This document shows, piece by piece, positions 1 to 6,701 of a stretch of DNA of 26,397 nt. The notes below the pieces were generated by a model, which saw only the letters and a program-made list of their open reading frames with translations, did not search any database and was not told where the DNA came from. Numbering within the stretch: the stretch's first letter is position 1; every line of letters starts with the position of its first letter. A program made the translations under genes and the position numbers. This DNA is from CBFCZU01 sp965602635 (lineage in GTDB: Bacteria; Planctomycetota; Phycisphaerae; SM23-33): positions 1 through 26,397 of the forward strand of contig CBFCZU010000029.1 in the NCBI GenBank assembly GCA_965602635.1, written 5' to 3'.

Positions 1-1
1 A

Positions 2-43
2 GGGCTCGCGGGCAAGGCGAGCCCAATTGACAATGGTCAATTG
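2..43. repeat. Two adjacent small hairpins
   Basis: GGGCTCGC at 2-9 pairs with GCGAGCCC at 17-24. It abuts a second inverted repeat, CAATTGAC at 24-31 and GTCAATTG at 36-43, with loop AATG. The second motif CAATTGAC is partly repeated directly at 38-45. The first could be a terminator of a gene ending left of the window, but no T tract follows. Confidence 0.5.
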
Positions 44-56
44 ACAATTCGTTCTC

Positions 57-91
57 GCACTCCGCACTCAGCACTCCGCACTCCGCACTCG
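57..91. repeat. 7-bp tandem repeat, five units
   Basis: Five consecutive heptamers of the form GCACTC followed by C, A, C, C and G fill 57-91. This is a simple-sequence array. The unit length is not a multiple of three relative to any recognised gene, and no coding role is apparent. Confidence 0.8.
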
Positions 92-197
92 CTCCTCCGC
101 CCTCGCCTATTCGGTTGTCAGGCGCTTCGGAGGCGCACACGTAAGGCGCGCTCCCGGAGGGACCAAAGGCCCTCCACCCTTACCGTGCGCGGAAGCC

Positions 198-211
198 TTT
201 GCGCGCGCAAA
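198..211. repeat. Perfect 14-bp palindrome, copy 1
   Basis: TTTGCGCGCGCAAA is its own reverse complement and is followed by CGTGT. An identical palindrome with the same CGTGT extension lies 111 bp downstream. It could be a dimeric protein binding site or part of a dispersed repeat, and the sequence does not decide between these. Confidence 0.6.
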
Positions 212-308
212 CGTGTTGCCATAACGACCCCACCGGCCGTAAGTCCTGGCCTGGCCGGCGGCCGAAAATTTCATTTTCCCGCGATTTCGCCGGGGGGGAG
301 GGGTGCCG

Positions 309-322
309 TTTGCGCGCGCAAA
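309..322. repeat. Perfect 14-bp palindrome, copy 2
   Basis: This is a second exact copy of TTTGCGCGCGCAAA followed by CGTGT, in the same orientation as the copy at 198-211. The DNA between the two copies is not repeated. Confidence 0.6.
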
Positions 323-507
323 CGTGTCACTAAACGCCCTTCGGGCGGTGCCATGCCCTCGCGCAGTTTGCGTGGGCATGTGTGTGTGGGGGCGGATAGT
401 TAATCGGGGGTTCCGCAGATTGGTTGACTCGTTAATCGGTTAATCGGGCGGTGCCGTGGCCGCGGAGTTTGCGGCCACGCTGCTACCACTTGACCCGTGT
501 TACGCCC

Positions 508-698
508 AGCCCGAAGGGCTGGGAGATTCCAGCCCAGGGCAACGCCCTGGGTGATGGACGCGGAAAGACGCACAGCCCTGAAAGGGCGCAATACCGTCGT
601 CGCCCTGCCAAGTTGTGACGCCCTTTCAGGGCTTACACACGGTGGCGCACCTGACCCAGGGCGTTGCCCTGGGCTGGAGTCCTTGAGCCCTTCGGGCT
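508..698. repeat. Large imperfect inverted repeat
   Basis: The left arm (508-588) and right arm (619-698) are imperfect reverse complements with a loop of about 30 nt. The arms begin and end with matching 13-mers (AGCCCGAAGGGCT at 508-520 and its complement at 686-698). Each arm contains nested palindromes of its own: CCCAGGGC/GCCCTGGG and GCCCTGAAAGGGC. The elements occur in mirror order on the two arms, so this is a composite of small palindromes in inverted arrangement. Frames crossing it give Arg/Gly/Pro-rich peptides that I regard as artefacts. Confidence 0.75.
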
Positions 699-768
699 CG
701 CCCGTGGCCCCCCGGCGGCAGCGTGGTTGCTCCGCTGCGCTTCGCAGCCCACGGCACCCGCCCGGCCC

Positions 769-857
769 GGCCCGGAGGGCCGGCGGAGCGTAGCCGCGGG
801 CGTGAGCCCACGGTCCCGGCCGCCGCATCGGAACAAGCCCCAACGGGGCGGCGGAGA
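769..857. repeat. 89-bp dispersed repeat, copy 1
   Basis: This direct repeat matches 1916-2004 over the same length, without gaps and with only a handful of mismatches. It contains GGGCGTGAGCCC, a short hairpin, and GCCCCAACGGGGC, another. The two copies flank the membrane-protein gene at 906-1694. Confidence 0.8.
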
Positions 858-905
858 AGGCCCCGCGGCGTGGCGTCCCGCCGCGGCCGGCTCTTTGCGG
901 GCCGT

Positions 906-1694
906 TCAGCTATCCTGATCGGCCTCGGCGTCCCTGGCAGCCTCGAATTCCTTGAGGTCCTCAAGTTCCTTTGCCGCGGCCTTTGCGAGGAGGCGGTCCC
1001 TCGTCTTGCCGACGCGCTCGATGATGCGGCGGATGACCATCCCCCAGGGGAAGAAGCACCCCAGTAGGACCGGCACCAGCGCCAGCCAGCGCACCCCCAT
1101 CTCGTTGAGGATGGCGACCGCGGCGATCATCAGGTGCAGGCGGACGACGTTGACGTACGGCTTGGCGATGGCGTCGTGGCTGCCGGGGGCGGTGTTGAGG
1201 CGGCGCAGGTCGCCCAGGCGATAGAAGAGGTTCAGCAGCACCAGCGGCCAGTAGCGCCACAGGGACCGGCCGAGAAGCAGGAAGAAATTCGGCACGTCGC
1301 CCTGGCCGACGTCGAGCGGCAGCAGCTTGTTGAGGGCGAAGCTGTGGATGACGTGGAAGAAGCCGAAGTGTAGCGTGAAGACCAGCATGAAGCCGATGAA
1401 GAACAACGCGTTGCCGCCCTTGTCTTCCTTGCGGCGGAGGGGGATCTCCTCGATCAGCAGGGCGGCGATGACGGTGACGTAGCCGATGCAGAGGCTTGAG
1501 ATCCACAGCCCCCAGGCGATGTCGCCGGGCTGCCAGTCGAAGACGGCGGCGCAGGCGACGGTCGCGGCGAAGGCGACGCCCGACCGGACGAAGTAGCCCC
1601 GCGTCGGCCGCGGGCCGAGCATGGCCTCCAGACTGTCCCTCTCCGGGTCCGGCGTGCCGTCGGGGTCGTCAGGCGGGGGGATCGCAGCGCCCAT
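906..1694 (-). CDS. Multi-pass membrane protein of unknown function
   Basis: A 262-aa polytopic membrane protein. The N-terminus (residues 1-33) is Pro/Asp-rich and presumably cytoplasmic. About six hydrophobic segments follow, around residues 37-50, 60-80, 94-118, 145-162, 185-199 and 203-222. The C-terminus is a charged helix rich in Lys, Glu and Asp (about 225-262). The segment WGLWISSLCIGY and the overall layout recall the DUF6498-type membrane proteins of planctomycetes; that is from memory and unverified. No catalytic motif is visible. The ATG at 1694 is the only good start near the end of the hydrophilic leader. The gene stands alone between two copies of an 89-bp repeat. The opposite strand is also open over long stretches, but the hydrophobic pattern supports this frame. 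Confidence 0.75.
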   Translation of the reverse strand: MGAAIPPPDDPDGTPDPERDSLEAMLGPRPTRGYFVRSGVAFAATVACAAVFDWQPGDIAWGLWISSLCIGYVTVIAALLIEEIPLRRKEDKGGNALFFIGFMLVFTLHFGFFHVIHSFALNKLLPLDVGQGDVPNFFLLLGRSLWRYWPLVLLNLFYRLGDLRRLNTAPGSHDAIAKPYVNVVRLHLMIAAVAILNEMGVRWLALVPVLLGCFFPWGMVIRRIIERVGKTRDRLLAKAAAKELEDLKEFEAARDAEADQDS

Positions 1695-2192
1695 GGCCTC
1701 ACCCGCCCCTCGAACCGACGGCCCCGCGTGGTTGGGAACGGATGGTCATTGGGCGTGGATTATGGCCTCCTCGCCTCGCCGGTGCAAGGCCACGTCCGGC
1801 GGGGCTCCCCGGCGGTAGTGCCGCTTTCCGGGGGTTTTCACCCCGGGCTACTTTCCGACGGCCCTTGGGGCCTTGGACCGACGACGTTCCTGAGGTCGTG
1901 GCGGTGGCGACTTCCGGCCCGGAGGGTCGGCGGACAGTAGCCGTGGGCGTGAGCCCACGGTCCCGGCCGCCCCATCGGGACAAGCCCCAACGGGGCGCCG
2001 GAGACTGCCGCTCTTGCCGCCCGCCCCCCGGGCGCGGTAGAATCGCACCCACGACAAGGCGGGGCGGGGGACATCATTTCCGGTCCCCGGCGGGAATCGC
2101 CCTAGCCGCCACGCCCAAGGAAACACGAGAGAGACGTAACGTCCCCAGGTTCCGTAATTGGAAGTGTACAAGGTCTCGCGAGAAGGGAAGAA
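1695..2192. other. Intergenic region with dispersed GC-rich repeats
   Basis: No convincing gene. The stretch 1793-1860 contains the inverted pair CCGGGGGTTTTCACCCCGG and related G/C runs. Positions 1916-2004 are the second copy of the 89-bp repeat. The last 100 bp, before the lipoprotein gene at 2193, are less GC-rich and may hold its promoter, but I cannot place one with confidence. Confidence 0.6.
1916..2004. repeat. 89-bp dispersed repeat, copy 2
   Basis: Ungapped match in direct orientation to 769-857. It includes the 8-bp stem CCGTGGGC/GCCCACGG. In copy 1 one base of this stem is changed. Confidence 0.8.
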
Positions 2193-2735
2193 ATGAAGCG
2201 TGCGCCGATCATAGCCATCGCTTGCTTGCTGGCAACGTCATCATCGTCCTGCCGTCGTCGCCGACACGTCTACCCGAGATCGCGGCCCAGCAACGCGGCC
2301 GTTGCAGGCAAGTATGCGGTAGCTGGCGACAGCAGAGTCATAAAGCAGCACGGGGCTACGGGAACGCTAGATCTGTGCCCCGATGGCACCTTCGTGATGC
2401 GGAATATGCCTGGATGGGGGACACGAGGGCCTGTTGGACGCGGCAAGACCTGGAGCGGGCACGGGAGATGGTCTGTTATGCACCACCGCGGAGCCCCTCC
2501 CCATGTTGCCCCCTTTGTGTTTGTCTTAGACTTTGACGGGATCGCAGGAAAGGAGTGTCACTACCGTAATGCCGCCGCATACTTAGTGGGACAAGCTGAG
2601 CCTTATGATATACACATATGCATTGGTGATCCAGATGGGGGGCGCGCGGTGATTCTTCGCAAGACCGAAGAACCGGTGTTGCCCACTAGCGGCCACCGGG
2701 AAAAAGAGGGACAGGGGACAAAGGGGGCAGGCTAG
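2193..2735 (+). CDS. Putative secreted lipoprotein, unknown function
   Basis: A 180-aa protein. It has a short hydrophobic N-terminus (residues 5-14) and a run of serines before Cys20, so a lipoprotein signal is possible although the lipobox is not ideal. The mature part contains LDLCPDGTFVM, followed by a Trp-rich segment with SGHGRWSV and then FVFVLDFDG. This layout is typical of small beta-rich proteins that format a measured or stored quantity; I do not recognise a named family. A purine-rich ribosome site (AGAAGGGAAG) precedes the ATG. The codon and base composition is visibly less GC-rich than its neighbours, suggesting an accessory origin. The last 15 residues are Gly/Lys-rich and run through a G/A-rich low-complexity stretch, so the original C-terminus may have been altered. 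Confidence 0.6.
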   Translation: MKRAPIIAIACLLATSSSSCRRRRHVYPRSRPSNAAVAGKYAVAGDSRVIKQHGATGTLDLCPDGTFVMRNMPGWGTRGPVGRGKTWSGHGRWSVMHHRGAPPHVAPFVFVLDFDGIAGKECHYRNAAAYLVGQAEPYDIHICIGDPDGGRAVILRKTEEPVLPTSGHREKEGQGTKGAG

Positions 2736-2775
2736 TAAGTAGCCCTTGACGCTGGCGGCGACGCACCGGCCGCGG

Positions 2776-3531
2776 TCACGACGGGCGGCGCGCGAGGGCC
2801 GCCGTCACCACCCGCCCGAGCGTCGCGGCGAAACTGGCCTGAAGGTCGGCTAGGGCCTTGGGCGGCGTCTCCCTGGCCAGCTCGACCATGCGGTTGTCCA
2901 CGAATGCGGCCGGACAGACCCGCTTCGCCTGGCTGCTGCCGGTGGCGGTGCCCAGGATCATACCGGTTCGGCAATCGATCAGCACGGCCTGGCATACGGT
3001 CTTGTGCTCGAGGACGTTGCCGGGCACGATCAGCAGGCCCACGCCGGTCCAGTAGAGTGCGGCCGCGTCGTTGAAATTGTCCACGGAGGCGTCGGCGCGG
3101 AGGTACACCAGCAGCAGCTCGCAGTCTTGCCTGGCGGCGGCCACCCGCAGGGCGTGGATGGTGAGCTTGCCCCCGCCCACGACGAGCTGCGAGATCGGGC
3201 GGACGTCGCGAATCGAGGCTTGCCCCTTGACGGCCTCGACCCATCCGGCCAGCTCCTCGGCGTCCACCGTCTCCAGGCGCGGCTGAAACCCGCCGCACTC
3301 GCTCGTCAGCTTAGCCAGCGCCACCGACCCCGGCAGCCTGGCGGTGACCTTGACGTCGAGCATTTTGGCGATCGTCTCGTCGGTCAGCGACTGCTCGATT
3401 GCCGCGCGCTGGTCGGCCTTGCGGAACAGGCCGGTCTTGCTCATGGCGCTGCCCAGGGCGGCCAGCGGCACATGCGACGCGCACCCGCCGAGCGACATCG
3501 CCGCCAGCATGAAGCCCATTGCCTTTCTCAC
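2776..3531 (-). CDS. Putative lipoprotein, unknown function
   Basis: A 251-aa protein with a clean lipoprotein signal: MRKAMGFMLAAMSLGGC, with the lipobox LGGC at residues 14-17. I chose the GTG at 3531 because AAGGAG (3539-3544, complement strand) lies 7 nt upstream. A frame extending 10 codons further has no such site. The mature region contains two pieces of alternating beta/helix character. It ends with a segment around VLIDCRTGMILGTATGSS, the kind of sentence seen in planctomycete lipoproteins that report a stored value. No enzyme motif is seen. The gene converges on the lipoprotein at 2193-2735 with 40 bp between stops and is divergent from the sigma-factor operon. Confidence 0.7.
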   Translation of the reverse strand: MRKAMGFMLAAMSLGGCASHVPLAALGSAMSKTGLFRKADQRAAIEQSLTDETIAKMLDVKVTARLPGSVALAKLTSECGGFQPRLETVDAEELAGWVEAVKGQASIRDVRPISQLVVGGGKLTIHALRVAAARQDCELLLVYLRADASVDNFNDAAALYWTGVGLLIVPGNVLEHKTVCQAVLIDCRTGMILGTATGSSQAKRVCPAAFVDNRMVELARETPPKALADLQASFAATLGRVVTAALARRPS

Positions 3532-3620
3532 CGGAATTCTCCTTAACCGTGTTGGGTTCACAGGCAGATACCCAGCTCGCCGCCGGGTGCGCAGGAAAGC
3601 GCGGAAAATGACGCCGGTTG

Positions 3621-3649
3621 TTGACGGGCCGTGCGTAATAGCAAAGAAT
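3621..3649 (+). promoter_or_regulatory. Possible promoter of the sigma-factor operon
   Basis: TTGACG at 3621-3626 and AAGAAT at 3644-3649 are separated by 17 bp, 21 nt before the start codon at 3671. The match to the housekeeping consensus is partial, and an ECF-type promoter cannot be excluded. Confidence 0.3.
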
Positions 3650-3670
3650 TAGGCCGGAAACGGGGCGACC

Positions 3671-4222
3671 TTGAGCGAAGACGATCGGCATCTGGTCTGG
3701 CGGCACGAGGCCGGGGACTACTCGGCCTTCGAGGAGCTGCACGCCCGCCACGGGCGGCGGGTGACGGCGTATCTGCTCCGCAGCGGCTTCTCCCGGTCCG
3801 AGGCCGACGACCTCTGCCAGGAAGTCTTCCTCCGGGCGTTCAAGTCGCTGGGCAGCTTCGACGCCGACCGCGGGTCGCTGGGCACGTGGCTGGGCGCGAT
3901 CGCCCGGAACGTCGCCCGTCGGCAGTGGCGGCGGCGGGCCCGCCCGGAGGGCTTCGACGGCGAGCTGGCGGAGGAGACGTTCGCCGCCGACAACCCGCGC
4001 GCCGCCCCGGAGGTTCGCGAGGAGCTCCAGGCCGTGCGCGACTGCGTGGCCGCCCTGCCCGCCGAGCTGGGGCGGATCGTACGCCTGCGATACATCGACG
4101 CCCGGACCACCCGCGGCATCGCCGAGGTGACGGACACCCCCGAGGCGACGGTGCGGGCACGCCTGGCCGAGGCGAAGGGCATGGTCGAGCGTTGCCTGCG
4201 CGGCAAGGGCGTGCTGGAATAG
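3671..4222 (+). CDS. ECF-type RNA polymerase sigma factor
   Basis: A 183-aa sigma-70 family protein with region 2 at about residues 20-87 (ADDLCQEVFLRAFKSLGSF, then GTWLGAIARN) and region 4 at about 118-172 (CVAALPAELGRIVRLRYID, with a helix-turn-helix ending ATVRARLAEAK). There is no region 3, as expected for ECF sigma factors. The likely start is a TTG at 3671; no better-placed ATG precedes region 2. It directs RNA polymerase to a dedicated promoter set. The next gene, 50 nt downstream, encodes a membrane-anchored coiled-coil protein that may act as its anti-sigma factor. A TPR-like lipoprotein follows, so the module probably senses an envelope condition. The target regulon cannot be read from this window. 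Confidence 0.92.
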   Translation: MSEDDRHLVWRHEAGDYSAFEELHARHGRRVTAYLLRSGFSRSEADDLCQEVFLRAFKSLGSFDADRGSLGTWLGAIARNVARRQWRRRARPEGFDGELAEETFAADNPRAAPEVREELQAVRDCVAALPAELGRIVRLRYIDARTTRGIAEVTDTPEATVRARLAEAKGMVERCLRGKGVLE

Positions 4223-4272
4223 GCGGGATTCATCTGCGCGCCCGGCGGGTCGAGCGGATATGAGGTAGTGTG

Positions 4273-5334
4273 ATGAGCGAAGAGCCGGACAAGACGGACG
4301 AGCGGATGGAAGGCCTGTTGCGGCGATGGGGGGCCGAGGAGGCCGCCGAGCACGCACCGCAGGCGGCCCTGCCTCCGCCGCGACGGGCGGCGGGCCCGGG
4401 CGCCGGCCTGCGGTACGCAGCCGTGGCCGCGGGGGCGCTGCTGGTCGGCCTGCTCGTCGCGACGCTGGTCAACCGCCCCGGCCAGCCCGTGGGCCTGTCC
4501 ACCCGGCCGGCGGACGATGAGATCGCTAACCTCAACGCCGATCTGACCAAGGCCCAGAGGGACCTCGCCGGCCTCCGGGCGAAGCTGACCGCGCTGGAGG
4601 CCGACCTCCAGGCGGAGAGGCTGCGGCTCCAGACCGACCTGGCAGAGATGCGGAATGACCGCGACCGGCACAAGGCGGCGGCGACCGCGGCCGCGGCCAG
4701 GGAGAAGGCCCTGAAGCGGACGCTGGAGGGTCAGCAGGCGCGTCTGGCGGCGCTGGCTGCCGCCGAGAAGCAGCTCGCCCGGGCCAAGCTCGACCTCGCC
4801 GCGGCCGGGAAGGCGCTCACGCAGGCCCAGGCCCAGCGCCACGCCTCCGGCCGGAAGCTCGCCGCCGCGGCCGTGGAACTGGCGCGGATCGGCAAATCGT
4901 ACAAGCAGGCGCTCACTGTCAGCACCGCCCTGGAGGGCGAAGTCACAGCCCTGAAGGCCAGGCGGGAGGCGACTCTGGCCGACCTCCAGCGGGCGTACCT
5001 GGCCCGGGCCACGGTGGGCGAGCGCGGCATCCGCGCCCGACAGGTGGCGGGGCAGAGCTGCCGCATCGTCGAGCGGGCAGCCGAGGTCAGGTCGCTGGCA
5101 ACCAGCAAGCTCGCCCGGCAGGCCGTCGATCGCCTGGAGGTCGTCCTCATCCGCCTCGAGCTGCTGAACGTTGACGACACCGAGGCGGTCATGGCCTTCG
5201 CCGCCCTGGTCCGGTCCGTCAGGCCGGCGGAGACGGTCGATGAGGCCCTCGCCGCCGGCGGCGAGGTGACGAAGGTGCGGGCCTGGCTGCTCGAGGCCAG
5301 GCTCATTCTCACGGGAGCGGGCCGTGTGGGCTAA
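4273..5334 (+). CDS. Membrane-anchored coiled-coil protein, possible anti-sigma factor
   Basis: A 353-aa protein in three parts. A short cytoplasmic head (residues 1-45) contains ERMEGLLRRWGAEEAAE. A single membrane helix spans about 47-66. A long periplasmic coiled coil rich in Ala, Leu, Lys and Glu covers about 80-250, and a further helical domain follows to the end. The head plus single-helix layout and its position directly after an ECF sigma gene suggest an anti-sigma factor. However, no zinc-binding HxxxCxxC motif is present, so this is inference. GAGGT (4262-4266) lies 6 nt before the ATG. The stop overlaps the start of the following lipoprotein gene, indicating translational coupling. 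Confidence 0.75.
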   Translation: MSEEPDKTDERMEGLLRRWGAEEAAEHAPQAALPPPRRAAGPGAGLRYAAVAAGALLVGLLVATLVNRPGQPVGLSTRPADDEIANLNADLTKAQRDLAGLRAKLTALEADLQAERLRLQTDLAEMRNDRDRHKAAATAAAAREKALKRTLEGQQARLAALAAAEKQLARAKLDLAAAGKALTQAQAQRHASGRKLAAAAVELARIGKSYKQALTVSTALEGEVTALKARREATLADLQRAYLARATVGERGIRARQVAGQSCRIVERAAEVRSLATSKLARQAVDRLEVVLIRLELLNVDDTEAVMAFAALVRSVRPAETVDEALAAGGEVTKVRAWLLEARLILTGAGRVG

Positions 5335-5728
5335 GGCGACACGACTGATTCTGCTGACCTGCGCCGCGGGAGCGTCCCTGGGCGCGGGAGCGGGCTGTAC
5401 GGCCGGCATCCCGAGCACGCACGATTCGCGCCTCGTCCGCCGCGCCCGGCCCGAGCTGGCCGAGTTCAACCGGGCCGTCGAGATGGTGGCGGAGCTGCGG
5501 TACGACGACGCGGCCCGGGCGTTCGTGGCGATGATCCCCCGCTTCGAGGCCGCCGGCGACGCCGAATACGCGGCCGAGGCCCTCTTCTGGGCGGGCTACT
5601 GCAACGAGAAGCTGGACAGGCCGGCGGTCGCCACGGAGTACTATCAGCGGGTGCTGCGGCAGTACCCGCATGCCCGCCCGGCCGACCTGGCGGCGGCGAG
5701 GCTGAGGCTCGTACCCCCGCCGGAATGA
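5324..5728 (+). CDS. Small TPR-like lipoprotein
   Basis: A 134-aa protein starting with GTG inside the end of the preceding gene (11-nt overlap). The signal peptide ends in a lipobox-like GAGC at residues 22-25, so Cys25 is the probable lipidation site. The mature protein has helix pairs matching tetratricopeptide repeats: AVEMVAELRYDDAARAFVAM, then AEYAAEALFWAGYCNEKL and ATEYYQRVLRQYPHA. The last resembles the repeats in YbgF/CpoB and BamD-type envelope proteins. It probably serves as a protein-protein interaction partner at a membrane, together with the coiled-coil protein encoded just before it. The exact target is unknown. Confidence 0.8.
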   Translation: MWAKATRLILLTCAAGASLGAGAGCTAGIPSTHDSRLVRRARPELAEFNRAVEMVAELRYDDAARAFVAMIPRFEAAGDAEYAAEALFWAGYCNEKLDRPAVATEYYQRVLRQYPHARPADLAAARLRLVPPPE

Positions 5729-5753
5729 TACCCCGGGGGCAAGGAGGCGAAGC

Positions 5754-6650
5754 ATGGATATCGCACCGGGCAAGACGACCGTAGGCTGGATCGGCACCGG
5801 CATAATGGGCGCGCCCATGGCCGGGCACCTCCAGAAGGCCGGATACGAGCTCCGCGTGCACAGCCGCACGCGCGCCAAGGCCGAGGGGCTGATCTCGGGC
5901 GGGGCGACTTGGGCCGACGCCCCGGCCGCCTGCGCCGAGGGCTGCGACGTGGTGTTCAGCATCGTGGGCTTCCCGGCCGACGTCGAGGCCGTCCACCTCG
6001 GCGCCGCCGGGGTGATCGAGGCGGCCCGGCCCGGGGCGATCGTCGTGGACATGACCACCTCGCGCCCGTCGCTGGCGGTGACGCTCGCCGAGAAGTTCGC
6101 CGAGAAATCCGTCACCGCGCTCGACGCGCCCGTCTCCGGCGGCGACGTCGGCGCACGCGAAGGCCGACTGGCCATCATGGTCGGCGGCGAGCGGGGGGCC
6201 TTCGAGACGGTCAGGCCGCTGCTCGAGCTGATGGGGGCCAACATCGCCCTCATGGGCGGACCGGGCGCGGGCCAGCACACCAAGATGTGCAATCAGGTCC
6301 TCATCGCCGGGACGATGATCGGCGTGTGCGAATCGCTGCTGTATGCGGCCGGGGCCGGGCTCGACCAGCAGGCCGTCATAGACATCATCGGGCAGGGCGC
6401 CGCAGGCTCGTGGTCGATCAACAACCTGGGCCCGCGGATCGTCAAACGCAATTTCGACCCCGGATTCCTCGTCGAGCACTTCATCAAGGACCTGGGCCTG
6501 GCCCTGTCCGAGTCGCGTGCAATGGGGCTGTCGCTGCCGGGGCTGACGCTGGTCGAGCAGCTCTACCAGTCCCTGCGGGAGGCCGGCGGCGGGCGAAACG
6601 GCACCCAGGCGCTCATCCTCGTCCTCGAACGAATGAGCGCGAAGGCGTAG
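5754..6650 (+). CDS. NAD(P)-dependent beta-hydroxyacid dehydrogenase
   Basis: A 298-aa member of the 3-hydroxyisobutyrate dehydrogenase family, which interconverts beta-hydroxyacids and semialdehydes with NAD(P). The Rossmann motif GTGIMGAPM begins at residue 14. The substrate-binding signature is DAPVSGGDVGAREGRLAIMV (residues 124-143). The catalytic lysine is K177 in GAGQHTKMCNQ, with N180 following. The length is normal for the family. Tartronate-semialdehyde (2-hydroxy-3-oxopropionate) reductase or 3-hydroxyisobutyrate dehydrogenase are the leading specific roles, and sequence alone does not separate them. AAGGAGG sits just upstream of the ATG. The gene follows the lipoprotein gene by 25 bp but is functionally unlike the sigma operon. 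Confidence 0.92.
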   Translation: MDIAPGKTTVGWIGTGIMGAPMAGHLQKAGYELRVHSRTRAKAEGLISGGATWADAPAACAEGCDVVFSIVGFPADVEAVHLGAAGVIEAARPGAIVVDMTTSRPSLAVTLAEKFAEKSVTALDAPVSGGDVGAREGRLAIMVGGERGAFETVRPLLELMGANIALMGGPGAGQHTKMCNQVLIAGTMIGVCESLLYAAGAGLDQQAVIDIIGQGAAGSWSINNLGPRIVKRNFDPGFLVEHFIKDLGLALSESRAMGLSLPGLTLVEQLYQSLREAGGGRNGTQALILVLERMSAKA

Positions 6651-6666
6651 CGGCTACCGCCTTCGC
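6639..6666. terminator. Strong hairpin between convergent genes
   Basis: GCGAAGGCG (6639-6647) pairs with CGCCTTCGC (6658-6666), with a further TAG/CTA pairing inside. The left arm overlaps the last codons and stop of the dehydrogenase gene, and the facing gene ends at 6702. No T tract follows, so it is a terminator candidate by position and stem strength only. Confidence 0.5.
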
Positions 6667-6701
6667 CGAACCGCGTGTGGTGAACCACGTCGCATCGACG
6701 T

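Larger units (their letters stand above)
1..905. other. Repeat-rich intergenic region without a convincing gene
   Basis: I see no credible coding sequence here. Several frames stay open on both strands, but they are Arg/Pro/Gly-rich, mutually overlapping, and run through palindromic repeats. The region contains a hairpin, a heptamer tandem repeat, two identical palindromes, a large imperfect inverted repeat and one copy of an 89-bp direct repeat, each listed separately. It ends at the stop codon of the minus-strand membrane-protein gene. It reads as a landing zone for dispersed palindromic elements rather than as a gene. Confidence 0.7.

Noticed and set aside
400..964. Several overlapping open frames on both strands in the 5' repeat region, giving Arg/Gly/Pro-rich peptides
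   Set aside because: They run through palindromic repeats, overlap one another in several frames, lack ribosome sites and show no domain or signal-peptide character.
769..2004. Insertion sequence bounded by the 89-bp repeats
   Set aside because: The repeats are direct rather than inverted and the enclosed gene is a membrane protein with no transposase motif.
3718..5469. A 583-codon open frame on the minus strand opposite the sigma-factor operon
   Set aside because: It is antisense to three genes with clear family features. High GC content keeps antisense frames open, and its product is low-complexity without motifs.
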